A stretch of DNA of 64,000 bases from Trifolium pratense (taxonomy: Eukaryota; Streptophyta; Magnoliopsida; Fabales; Fabaceae), in assembly GCF_020283565.1 (NCBI RefSeq), contig NC_060065.1:16840866-16904865 (forward strand), given 5' to 3'. Under the pieces are notes generated by a model. That model saw nothing but the letters and a program-made list of their open reading frames with translations. It had not been told where the DNA came from and ran no database searches. Shown here in pieces: positions 35,961-47,400 of the stretch. Within the stretch, counting starts at the first letter, position 1, and the number at the start of each line of letters is the position of its first letter. Position numbers and translations under genes: made by a program.

Positions 35961-37455
35961 AAATTAATCTGGACTATATTCTTAAGCATGGCATTTAATT
36001 CGGAATAATCAAATTGCATACTGGTAAGCAATTAATTCGAATCCATATAATAAAAATTATTACAGGCAATAACACGATATATTTAGGGAGTCAACTATTA
36101 ACATGAAAACAATGTATAGCCTTGGTTTTTTGATTTTGTAACACCTACTGCTACTGGTCCTGCATTCGAAACCCGTTAATTCCACTATGTCTTATTTTTC
36201 TTTCTGTATTTTGATGGGTTTTAAAAAAAATAGTATAATTCAAAAATATGCATCAAAGGGATTCAAACCCAAGACATGTCAATGACAGATGAAGTCTTCA
36301 ACCATTACAACGCATTATTAAGTAGTGACTAATTTTGTGTTTTATGCTATTTATAAGAGACGTGTTGATAAAAATATATTAAATCAACCTTCATCTTCAA
36401 CCTTCGACCGGGTCACATTGACCCGGTTTCATACCCGCGATTTCTAGCGTAAAACCCGACATTTTCAGCTCATTTAAACGTCGAAAATAACAATTAGTTA
36501 TCCATAAACATCACAAAAACGATTTGCAATACATTTATGATTTTAATTTTGATTAAAATGGTCTAAAACAAAATAGCTAAACTTAAAATTTTTAAGAACT
36601 TGAAAACGAGATTTTAGATCTGGAATTGATTCTGGAATTCTTTAAATTAATTGAAACGAATTGAAGAAGTAAAATTTTAGATCTGGAATTCTTTGATTTA
36701 ATTGAAACGAATTGATTCTGAATAATGCAATTTTTTTGTTTATGTTGACTGTTCGTGTTCATAAGTTAACTCTGGTGTTATGTTGGTCTTTGTGTCTACT
36801 AGTTTGATGAGATTTAATTCAGGATGATTAATTTTTGATTATGTTTAATGGTTGTTTTTCAAGTAAGAGAACTTAATATTAACTTAATGAGGGTTTAGTG
36901 TGCAATAAATAAAAGTTTCATAGGGTTTACCATGGACTTGCGCTGATATGGAATTAATTGATATTCTATTGGTCAATTGAAGGGAATGCACCAAAACAGT
37001 CCAAACAAAGACTGCACCATAGAATCTCCCTTTAATCATATATGCTTTTATTGTTAGTGAAATCAGTGCAGCGAGGCACTACTAGACTTTGTAATCAAAA
37101 TGAATGAAAAAGAAATAGGAATGGGAGACTAGAATTTAATATTTTCATTTGATAATAGTCATTTTAAATTTTGAAACTCACGTTCACGGGCGAGACATGA
37201 TGAAATTGTTGGGGAGTCTGGGGGAGCATTAGAAGAAATAATAGGATCATGCTTTAGGACCACAAGAGAAGAACCTCAAAATCTTAAGGCATTAGCTATA
37301 TGGATCAACTCTCTTATATACCCAATATTTTCTCCATTCATAGTCAATATGAGACTTAACCACTCAACATTTAAACTCAACTGAACATATGAGTACAACA
37401 AACAACTCCCTCCGATTTTAAATACATGCAAAAGTCGAAACGTATTTGAATTAGA

Positions 37456-37727
37456 CAAACGGTTCGCATGGGCATATTGGGTTTAGGCGAATGGGACCCG
37501 GCATTTTGCCCGGGGCCAGCTCCGAGACTTAATGACCCTTTGACCTGGCGCACCCCAATACATGGGGTGTTCTACTGCCCATTGGGCGTTGGAAAAATTT
37601 CCCAGTACATTTGCCAAATTAAATCATCACTTAAAAATAAAAAGAGACAAATATTTGTTGAGATATCTGTGTCAAATTAAATCATTATTTAAAAAATAGA
37701 GAAAAAACGTGGAGTTAACATGTGACA
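37456..37727. other. Spacer between the duplicated segments
   Basis: Single-copy-looking DNA at the junction of duplicated segments A and B. A GC-rich patch (37467-37600) includes 'gcccggggccagctccgag'. It translates without stops for 70 codons but resembles no protein I know. Confidence 0.4.
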
Positions 37728-38384
37728 CAAGGGTGGCAAAACGGACTAGGAACTGCCGAGCCGATCCGTATGACCCGCTATTTTTTATTGATCGGGCTAA
37801 GATTTTCGACTCGGTACCTTAAGTTGGCCCGCACCCCGCTTAAAAAATAGGCATTGGTTTTTTATTTTTATTTTTTACCTAAATGAAAATTGGGTAGTGC
37901 ATTGAGGAGACAAATCCACTATTTTTTTTTCTTGTCTTTATTGGTAAAAAACTGATCTTTCCCTCTTCCTTATATATTTATGTATTCCATATACTTCTAA
38001 ATCTATGGTTTCATGTTTTTGAACCAGGTGAATAATTTTGGTATTTTAATGTATATTTGTTTTCAGTTTTTGGTGATATAGTTAAGTTGTTTTGTTTATG
38101 TTGTTGAGGAATGATATTGATATTAAGATTTCTTGAAGTTCTATTATGCGTTGTTAAAAAATATCTTTAGTTAGCCTCTTTCGTAATGATTAATAATTTT
38201 GTAAATTAGGTAGTAAATCAAACTGTAAAAAAAGAAAGAAAAAAAAAGTGTTTAGCCGGCCGACCCGTCAACTCGCCAATAAACGGGGCGAGCTTGAGTT
38301 TTGAGCTCGGACACATAAGTTGCCACTGTCCCTCGCTTTTGGGTGAGCATAAACGGGGCCGGACGGCCCACTTTACCACTCCTA
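37728..38384. mobile_element. hAT-type element related to 8063-8865
   Basis: Ends CAAGGGTGGCAAAACGG and, inverted, TAGGAGTGGTAAAGTGG. The flanking 8-bp duplication has one mismatch: atgtgaca (37720-37727) and atgtaaca (38385-38392). The GC-rich subterminal words (gagctcgg, ggccggacgg, aaacggggc) are shared with the intronic copy at 8063, so it is the same family but an older or more degraded copy. Confidence 0.8.
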
Positions 38385-38412
38385 ATGTAACATCAAAAAC
38401 CTTACTTTATAG

Positions 38413-38724
38413 TATCTCCGTCCCAAATTATAAAGAAAAAAAACTCAATTTTTTTGTCCCAAATTATAAGAGAAAAAAAAAAATTCTCTTTTCCAAGAAT
38501 TATTTTTACTTATTCTCATAAAATTTAATACAAATTGCATTTAATTTTCTCTCTACTTTTATTAATAAACAATAACCACCGAAAATGACTTATACATCTT
38601 CCCATGAAATTTATTTCAAAAGGAAAATTCAAAAATACATATTCCAAATTATTATATTTTGGTTTTTTTTAATAAATGTGATTTTTATTTTTTTTCTTTT
38701 ATAATTTGGGACGGATAGAATATT
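38413..38724. mobile_element. Stowaway-like MITE
   Basis: Left end tctccgtcccaaattataa, with a near-duplicate gtcccaaattataagag just inside. Right end ttataatttgggacggatag is the inverse. TA borders, AT-rich, about 310 bp. Confidence 0.7.
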
Positions 38725-39415
38725 GATGATGAGTTGCCTTAGGTTATTGTGGGTGTGGGTTTTATTTTGCCACCCAAATAGCCTTTGAGTTTGATTTCGA
38801 GTTTGGTTGGTGGTTTCGGTGCGGGTTTGGGAAGTGTAAAAAGGCCCGTGGGGGAAGTATGTTGAAGAAGTGTACCGATCAATCTCCACCGCACCGTCAA
38901 CAACGCCGGAAATCATTTGGATATGCGAAAACTTAACTTATGGGGCGTTCCCATGATTAATAATACGGGCGAAGTCTATTGTGCAAGAGCAACACAAGTC
39001 TTGCACCGTGCAAGACTTTATTTAATTCGTTAGATGCATTAAGATCTATCAGAATATCCTACAGCCTCAACACCAAATAATTTTCAATATTTTTTCTTTC
39101 TCTCTCATCTAATTGATTTTTTTTCTCTCTCATCCAATTAACCGCACCTCTATCTTTGTGCCTCCTCCACTCACCTGCAAAACAACACCTCTCACCACCA
39201 TCATGCCTTCAACTTCCATAGTAAGAAAAAAATATTTTAAATCCTCTTTTCCTATAGATCCAGCAGTGTGTAACACTGCATTTTTATTTTATTTTGACGC
39301 AACACTACAATTTTATACATACTGAATTTGAAAAATAGTAAGAAAATTGTTTTGATCTGCGTTTTCATGATCATCAAATAATTCCTTAGAACTTGACAAA
39401 GTGATATTGTCTTGC
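38725..39415. other. Start of duplicated segment B and left arm of a TIR element
   Basis: 'cgttcccatgattaataata' near 38947 matches 'cgttcctcatgattaataaa' near 29534, marking the start of segment B. From 38996 a hairpin-ended sequence (agtcttgcaccgtgcaagac) begins, the left arm of a TIR element whose other end is at 52051. The 5-bp target cttgc (39411-39415) borders the Athila LTR. Confidence 0.55.
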
Positions 39416-40704
39416 TGATGAAAGCACAAAAGCAAGTATTTTCGTTATATCGTATCCACAGGGACTAGTGTGATATCAATTGTAAATGCACAAATTCCAT
39501 GATTCTAAGTATGGGTTTGTTTCGATTTGGTTTCGTAACATAAAATTGCAATAAAAGTGCGTGATAAACTTTTGAGATAAAAAATTGTTGGAATTGGATT
39601 CCATCAAATCATTTACATGTATCAGTTAACTATTGATATATATATTTCATTTACCAATCAATATCGTCACGTATTACTCGTAGATCATATCCGTGTCCGG
39701 AATATGTCTTGAAATCTATTGTATCTATCAACTTTCCGATGTCTCGAATCATTAATCGATAAAATAGCATTAAGCTCTAATACTTTAAGTGACTATTAAA
39801 GCTCAAGATCTATGTCTAAACTTTGAATTTTAACAAGTGATTATCCTACCTTTGATTCAAATAACATATGTCTATATCATTTAAATCTTTTAATAAAAGC
39901 ATGAAAACAAGGACATCACTAATATTGATTGATAAATAAAACACATATAGCAAAGTTAAACTAGATTCATGATCATAATTCAATTACATCCAATCCCAAC
40001 AAAAGAGATTTAGCTATGAATAGCCATGATAAACTTACAAAAGAGTGAAGATGAGAAGGATTGAAAAACCATTGGGCTTGATTTCTCAAGTTGTGTGGAA
40101 TCCACCTTCAAAACCTCACTAACAGGATATATCTATGAAAATAGTGTTTTTCTATCTGATATTAACTAACTTGATATCTTACAAAATGATCTGAAATGCT
40201 ATTTATAGACTTTTGGAAAAGGCCTATTCGCTACGCGAATCCTTGTTCGCTGCGCGAAGAAATTGCTTAGTTGAAGAGGTTTGCTGACACGTGTATTTAG
40301 CTGTGACTCATCCTTTGTTCGCTGCATGCTCGCTGCAGCGAGCTTATTCGCTGCATGCTCGCTGGGTGTTCGCCAAGTACCTTGGACTCCCTGCCTTCGT
40401 TCGCTGTGTGTTCGCTGTGGCTTCGCTGTAGCGAGTTTGTTCGCTGCAGGTTCGCTGGGTGTTCGCCAAGTACTATGAACTCTCTGCCTTTGTTCGCTGC
40501 ATGCTCGCTGCAGCGAATGCTTCAGAATTTTGTTTCTTTTCTTTAATATCAGCATGAACCTAACAAAATGTTTGGATTTGATAATTCTTTGCACAAATTC
40601 TTAGTACACACTATATTTACATCAAAAGTGATTTATATTCCAAGGATTTGTATTCAATAAGTGCTTTTTAAACATGCATTTTAACCAATATTTAGCACTT
40701 ATCA
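39416..40704 (-). repeat. 3' LTR of the Athila element
   Basis: 1289 bp. On the plus strand it reads TGATGAAAGC... to ...GCACTTATCA; TG...CA on either strand. On the minus strand an array of TTCGCTGC/GCGAA words (40226-40520) precedes a TATA-type box TCTATAAATAGC (about 40209-40198), so the array sits in U3. Confidence 0.95.
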
Positions 40705-42237
40705 AATCTCCCCAACTTAGGACTTTGTTTGTCCTCAAACAAAAGGTATTTTAACAAGCTCAATATTCATTCAAAAGAGTGGGTTTGTAATCAATCAAAG
40801 TTTTCAAAATCTCAGAGCACAAGTAAAGCAATGTCATCTCAAAGACTAGTTCCCAAAACATTCAAAGAAAACAAAGCATGATCATGAAATGATTCCTATG
40901 CCTAAGCAAAATTCTCAACATTCTTATCAAACAATCAAAACTCAAGTGTTATCTCAAATTTCTCACAATTATTTCTCTCAAGGGTAAGTGTTTAACTCAA
41001 TCCAAGCAACGTGCAAGCAACAATTCAATTCAAACATTTATCCAAGCAAAATCACAAAACATGCTATCAGTTGTGGATCACTAAGGACTTTATCAAGCTT
41101 GTAATGGGGCTGGGCTACAAAAATTCATTGTTTTTCTATGGATTCAAAAAGTCTCAAGGATAAGAGAGCACAAAATCTGCAAAATTCATCTCATGATTCA
41201 TTCACTCCCTTTCTTTTTCCCCCTATTTCCATTTGTGGTGATTCTTTTGTTTTGACACTTTTCACAAAATTTTGTTTTCTTTTCTCATTTCCTTTTGACT
41301 TTCAATTGTGTCAAGCAACTCTTTTATTTTTTTTTCACAAATTTTCTTTTCTTTTTCAATCACCACAACACTACCTTTTTCAACCAATTTATTTATCTAT
41401 TTTTCAACCTACTTTTCCCCCACTTGAATCTTATCAAATAACCCTTATAAAAATACACTTGCTCTCCTATCCTAAGACAAGGGTAGAGTAGTTGTTTTTC
41501 TTTTCTTTCGGTTTCAGGGTTTATAAAACAAACAAATTTCAAATTTTAAGGCTCAAATGGGGACACAAAAGATCACTATCTCACAGGGTAGGTTAAATTT
41601 GGCTAAGTGGTTATCACTCAAAAAGAAACAAGGCCTTGATCATATCCACAACATCAAACACATTAGTGACAGCAAGATTAAGCTAAAATCAAATGAGCAT
41701 ACACAATTGCCGGCACTCTCATATTTATGTAAACAATGGAAAGTTCACACATTCTCACTTGGCTAGATTGGATAACACAAGTTTCAATCATGTTCAACAA
41801 AAATAGTGAGAATCATCTTAGGACAAGTAACACATTTCAAAAACATGTTAAGTTTCTAAGCCTATTTTGAACACTAATCAAAGAAGATTGACAAATATCT
41901 CTACAAATTGACTATCATGCTCAACACATTGATTTATCACAAACCTATCTTTCGATTTCAAACATATGTGAGCTTGTTCTTCAAAATGCTATTCACAATA
42001 TTTCACATTACTAGACTATCATACTACTATATTAAATTACTAATTATCATGCATTAAACTTCAAACATTCATCATATGTTCACAACAAAACACAAAACAA
42101 GTGACACACATTCATACTTCCACATGTTCCACATAGTCAATACAAAAGATAAACTACTAAAACTTAAACATTAAATGACTGAAAGCTTTTAAAGTTCACT
42201 CATTTTGGCGTGCTTTTCAGCCATCTCCTTGCTTTCT
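40705..42237 (-). other. 3' untranslated interior of the Athila element, with PPT
   Basis: Next to the LTR, the minus strand reads TTGGGGAGATT (about 40716-40705), an Athila-type polypurine tract. The rest, down to the end of ORF3 at 42238, is AT-rich and non-coding; plus-strand open frames at 41138-41491 and 41557-41766 have no recognisable features. Confidence 0.75.
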
Positions 42238-43515
42238 TCACTCGGATTCAGAACCGGCTTCCGAACCAGATTCGGAGCCAGCATCACTTTCATCTTCTTC
42301 TTGCATAGATGCATCAGAACCAGCTTCTCCTTCACTTGCATTGTCTCCTTCACTAGCAGCTTCAGCATCTGCTACATTACCCCCTCCGAGAAAAGTAGGC
42401 CTGACCTCAGGCCATGCAACATAGGCTTCGAAATCTTGTGGTGTCATCACCGACTGCCCGGTATGCTGATTATAGAAAGATTGCTGCATTGCACTCATGG
42501 CTCTATATCCTGCATCATTCTGATCATACAAATAAGTAAAATGGTTATAAAAATTCTGATCATGAACAGCAGAGGTGGAGGCCTGGGGTGGTGGGGGTGG
42601 TGGTGGTTGTTGTGCAGCTCTTCTTTTCTTCGGTTTGCAATACCGATCCACATAATTATCATCAATCTTCCCAATCTCCTCACGTCCAATTTCAGGAATG
42701 TGTATCCTATTAGCTGTACACAATCCCATAATTAAGCACGGGAAACCCAAAGGACTGTCGGATCTCACAGCAGTGGACTTAAGGTTTTTGTCAGGGTGGC
42801 CACACAAGGTAATCTCTTTCATCCAACCAGAGATGATACCGGCCAAATCCACTTCAAGGCCTTCATTTATGTAATGAATGAGGCCAAGTATATTCATGAC
42901 AGCATCAGAAGTGTGAGAATTAGGTTGGATGTTATATAAAATAAGTAGGAAAAGGAGTAGGGTGAAGGTGCGCATATCATCTCTAAGGGCCCTCAAAGGT
43001 TTGTTGGTTGTGCCATATACGAAGTCATGGTTAGGCCTAAGAAGTTTCCTTCGCATGGTGTCAATGTCCCAAGTCTTGCGGGCTCTTTGCTTCTGAAAAT
43101 CACACAAGGTTTCATGGGCGGGTAGGGTGAAAGGGTTGCCAAGATACTCATTGATGGCATTGCGGTCAAAACGGATGGTTTTTCCGCGTACCATAGTGGT
43201 AAAAGAGAATGGCTCACCCTCAGATGGGTAAGCATTTGCATAAAATTCTCTCACAAAGGTAGTATTGAAATATTTTGGTGGGTCAATAAGTCTACCCCAA
43301 CGCCTATCATTGATGATTGTTGCAAACTTCTCATAGCTGCCATGCTCAAAAATCTCGAATTTCCTTTCATTCCAAATCTTTTTCTTTTCAAGTATTTGGT
43401 ACCGCTCAAATTGCTCCGGTCCAAGAAACCTGCTGGGGTCAAAGGCTGTGTGCGATGAACTTGCCCCAGTCTTTTGCTTCTTTCCGGTGCTTGCTGCGGG
43501 TCTTTTTGGTGCCAT
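42238..43515 (-). CDS. Athila third ORF (putative plant transposon protein domain)
   Basis: About 425 residues, downstream of gag-pol on the same strand, where Athila elements carry an ORF of unsettled, sometimes 'envelope-like', function. The start chosen is the ATG at 43515 (MAPKRPAAST, a basic N-terminus); an in-frame ATG at 43542 would add nine residues. Readable stretches: RYQILEKKKIWNERKFE, then WGRLIDPPKYFN and FYANAYPSEGEPFSFTTMVRGK, typical of this domain. A proline run lies near residue 310 and an acidic Ser/Glu/Gly tail ends the protein. No signal peptide or convincing membrane span is seen. The minus strand has GTAATTTCAG|GA just before the ATG, a possible 3' splice site for a spliced message. 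Confidence 0.8.
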   Translation of the reverse strand: MAPKRPAASTGKKQKTGASSSHTAFDPSRFLGPEQFERYQILEKKKIWNERKFEIFEHGSYEKFATIINDRRWGRLIDPPKYFNTTFVREFYANAYPSEGEPFSFTTMVRGKTIRFDRNAINEYLGNPFTLPAHETLCDFQKQRARKTWDIDTMRRKLLRPNHDFVYGTTNKPLRALRDDMRTFTLLLFLLILYNIQPNSHTSDAVMNILGLIHYINEGLEVDLAGIISGWMKEITLCGHPDKNLKSTAVRSDSPLGFPCLIMGLCTANRIHIPEIGREEIGKIDDNYVDRYCKPKKRRAAQQPPPPPPPQASTSAVHDQNFYNHFTYLYDQNDAGYRAMSAMQQSFYNQHTGQSVMTPQDFEAYVAWPEVRPTFLGGGNVADAEAASEGDNASEGEAGSDASMQEEDESDAGSESGSEAGSESE

Positions 43516-43542
43516 TCCTGAAATTACTTCGAAAAACCACAT

Positions 43543-44474
43543 AAGTCTTTTGCTCAGAATTTTAGATAATTCATATGACAGAGCATGAATTTCAACTTTT
43601 CACAGTTCAATTGATCGAAAATTTTCGGGTTTTTGAAGTAAAATATAACACAAGGATTTTCATTTTGGCAAACCACAACTATGCACACACAAAGGGTTGG
43701 AGTTAGGGTTGACAAATTCAATCTTTTGAAACAAATTTGTAGCATGAGTGAACAAATTTACACAAAAGAAATTCAAAAGCAACTTATTTATTCACAATTG
43801 TTCACAATTTTGTCAAGAAGAATTTCAACATGAAGAGATTTACATTTGTGTACCCTAATTCATTGAAGAACATACATGGCTACCCACAATTTCATCAAAA
43901 TTTTCAAACTATCTATACAATTATGCATCTTTCTACCTATAATATCATGCATCTTTCACTATGAACAAAAATGATAAAAATTGAAAATTGAAGTTTAAAA
44001 TTCTGCATACCTGAGTGATGGAGATGCACAAACTGAAAGTAGAAATGAATGGGGTAGTGGGTGTTGTCTTAGATTTGAGATGGTGAAGGATGGAGATGGT
44101 GGTTTTGAGAATTTTGTGAGAAGATGGAGTTTAGAAAAGTGGAATTAGGGTTGAAAAGGGAGAGATTCGTACTCCCCTCTGATTTTGTGGAAGTGGGGTG
44201 TGAGGTGGCATGTGAGGTGGCCAAAAATGGCCAGCTGTCACTTAATTATAAAACTGCAGATTTCGCACTGTTCGCTTAGCGAATGGATTATTCGCTTAGC
44301 GAACACACACCAGAAAAATTTTTCTGCATAATTGGCCTGCTGTGTCTGGCCAACTTGCTTCCTTCAAAACAAAAGTGTTTAATGCATGCTAAAACTCATA
44401 AATACTTACAAAATTGGGTTGCCTCCCAACAAGCGCTTGTTTTACGTCATTAGCTCGACGTTCTTTTTGGAGCT
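43543..44474 (-). other. Spacer between Athila gag-pol and ORF3
   Basis: Non-coding on the element strand. Near 44268-44305 two copies of cgcttagcgaa(c/t) recall the GCGAA words in the LTR. A second purine-rich stretch (reverse of 'cccctctgattttg') lies at about 44170. No gene is seen. Confidence 0.5.
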
Positions 44475-47400
44475 TCAAGGATCGGAAAGTGGGATTTTGG
44501 TAGTGCCACGATCAAATTCACCACCAAAATAGAGCTTCAATCTTTGACCATTCACAGTCCATGTGTCATTGGTAGCTGGATCTTCCAACACAACTGCACC
44601 ATATGGTTTCACTTCACGGATTTTGAAAGGACCGGACCATTTGGATTTAAGCTTTCCCGGAAATAACTTCAATCTTGAGTTGAAAAGCAAAACCATTTGG
44701 CCTGGCCTGAATTCTTTGTTGACAAGCCGTTTATCATGATAGCTTTTGACCTTCTCTTTGTACAGCTTAGAAGATTCATAAGCTTGGCATCTCAATTCAT
44801 CCAACTGTTGAAGCTGAACTTTTCTTTGCTCTCCGGCTTGGCTTTCATCAAAATTTAAAAATTTCAAAGCCCAATAGGCTTTATGTTCAAGTTCAACCGG
44901 GAGATGACATGCCTTACCATATACCATTTGAAAAGGTGTAAGGCCTATTGGTGCTTTGAAAGCAGTACGATATGCCCATAATGCCTCGTCTAACTTCAAT
45001 GACCAATCTTTTCTTGATGCAGACACAGTTTTTTCAAGAATTTTCTTTATTTCACGATTCGAAACTTCTGCTTGTCCGTTGGTCTGAGGATGGTATGGTG
45101 ATGCTACTTTGTGCTTGACTCCATAATGCTCAAGTGCTTTGGCTAGTTGAGAATTGCAGAAATGTGACCCTCCATCACTAATAAGCACACGAGGAGTTCC
45201 AAAACGAGTGAAAATGTTTTTTTTGAGAAATTTTATCACCGTTTTGCCATCGGCTTTTGGTGACGCAATTGCTTCCACCCACTTAGACACATAATCTACT
45301 GCCACAAGAATGTATTCATTTGAAAATGATGATGGAAAAGGGCCAACAAAATCAATACCCCAGCAATCAAATACTTCAACAACATGCATGTTTTGAAGTG
45401 GCATTTCATTGCGCCTTGAAATTCCACCAATTCTTTGACAGTTATCACATCTCCGAGCATGTTCATAAGTGTCTTTGAACAAACTCGGCCAAAAGAATCC
45501 TGACTGCAAAATTTTTGCTGCTGTTCTTTCTCCATTATAGTGACCTCCATATGGTGAGTTATGACAATGCCATATGATGCTTGTGGCTTCCTCTTTGGTA
45601 ACACATCTCCTCAACAGGTTGTCAGCTCCAATTTTAAACAAATAAGGATCATCCCAAACATATTGATTTGCTTCACGGAGGAACTTTTTCTTTTGGTGCC
45701 AATTGAAATCATCCGGTATTAATCCGGATGCTTTGAAATTAGCCATATCAGCAAACCATGGCCTTTCTTGCACCATAAGAAGTTTTTCATCGGGGAATTC
45801 TTCAAGAACCTCACGTTCATGTTTGGTCACCTCATTGTTTACAAGTCTTGATAGGTGATCAGCTACCAAGTTTTCTGTTCCCTTTTTATCTTTTATCTCA
45901 AGATCAAACTCTTGTAATAAAAGCATCCACCGAATGAGTCTCGGTTTAGAATCAGCTTTTGTAATCAGATACTTGATAGCTGCATGGTCAGTATACACAA
46001 TAATCTTTGAACCAATCAAATAAGAACGAAATTTCTCAAATGCATACACTATAGCAAGCAATTCTTTCTCGGTTGTTGCATAGTTAACTTGTGCATCATT
46101 TAATACTTTGCTTGCATAGTGTATAGCATGAAAAATTTTGTTCTTTCTTTGTCCAAGGACTGCACCAACTGCATAATCACTAGCATCACACATCAATTCA
46201 AATTCGAGTTTCCAATCGGGTGCTATGATTATGGGTGCAGTCACCAATCTTTCTTTCAATTCAGTAAAAGCAATTAAACATTCATCATCAAATGTAAAAG
46301 ACGTACCTTTATTAAGCAAATTGCTTAATGGTTTGGCAATTTTTGAGAAATCCTTGATGAATCTTCGGTAGAAACCGGCATGACCTAGAAAACTTCTGAT
46401 TCCTTTGACATTGACTGGAGGAGGAAGCTTTTCAATGACCTCCACCTTTGCTTTATCCACTTCAATACCCTTGGAAGAGATCTTGTGACCAAGAACAATA
46501 CCTTCGGTCACCATGAAATGACACTTCTCCCAATTAAGAACCAGATTCGTTTCAACACACCGCTTCAGTACGGTGTCCAAATTCTTCAAGCAATGTTGGA
46601 ATGACGGACCGAACACGGAGAAATCATCCATGAACACTTCGATGCATTTCTCTATCAAGTCAGAAAAAATTGCTTGCATACACCGTTGAAATGTTGCCGG
46701 TGCATTGCACAATCCGAAAGGCATTCTTCTATAAGCAAAAACACCGAAAGGACATGTGAAAGCTGTTTTTTCATGATCTTCGGGGTTGACTGAAATCTGA
46801 TTGTACCCCGAATATCCATCTAGAAAGCAATAGTACTTCTGACCGGATAATCTCTCAAGCATTTGATCCATAAATGGTAATGGAAAATGATCTTTTCTGG
46901 TTGCTTTGTTGAGTCTCCGGTAATCTATACACATCCGCCACCCGGTGACGGTTCTTGATGGAATTAACTCATTTTTGTCATTTGTGATTACTGTCATCCC
47001 ACCTTTCTTCGGGACCACCTGGACCGGACTCACCCAAGTACTGTCAGAAATAGGGTAAATCATGCCAGCTTCAAGCAACTTCACTACCTCCTTTCGCACC
47101 ACCTCTTTCATTGTTGGATTTAATCGACGTTGAGGTTGAGCAACAGGTTTGTAATCATCTTCCATCATAATATTATGCATACAATAAGATGGACTAATAC
47201 CTTTGAGATCGGATAAAGACCACCCGATTGCTTCTTTGTTTTCTTTCAGAATTTGAATCAAGCTTTTTTCTTCATCAGCTGACAATGAGTTGCTAATGAT
47301 CACCGGCTTCTTTTCTTCTTCTTCAAGGAATGCATACTTGAGATGAGATGGTAATGTTCTCAACTCAAGTTTCACTTCACCCGGTCTTTCTTCATTCTTA

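Larger units (their letters stand above)
33372..37030. mobile_element. MULE-type transposon with long terminal inverted repeats
   Basis: Ends GGAAAATTCTATGGTGCA and, inverted, GGGAGATTCTATGGTGCA, flanked by the 9-bp duplication tttaatcat (33363-33371 and 37031-37039). The duplicate segment at about 55120 shows the empty site. Inverted similarity continues far inward. For example, 'cgggtctgaaaccgggtcgg' (34127) is matched in inverse by 'acccggtttcatacccgcg' (36422), so each arm is roughly 650-830 bp. The centre holds SINE-like heads and a repetitive block. No MURA transposase frame is seen. Confidence 0.85.

Noticed and set aside
37468..37680. 70-residue frame in a GC-rich patch
   Set aside because: No recognisable family, no promoter or splice context; composition alone explains the open frame.
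40226..40520. CRISPR-like array because of regular short repeats
   Set aside because: Repeats are 7-12 bp, irregularly spaced, in a eukaryotic LTR; no CRISPR features.
40199..40594. 131-residue frame repeated in both Athila LTRs (also 50901-51296)
   Set aside because: It translates the GCGAA-word array of the LTR; repetition of the protein reflects the LTR duplication, not a gene.
41138..41491. 117-residue plus-strand open frame
   Set aside because: Lies in the Athila 3' non-coding interior on the opposite strand; low-complexity Phe/Leu-rich translation of A/G-rich element DNA.
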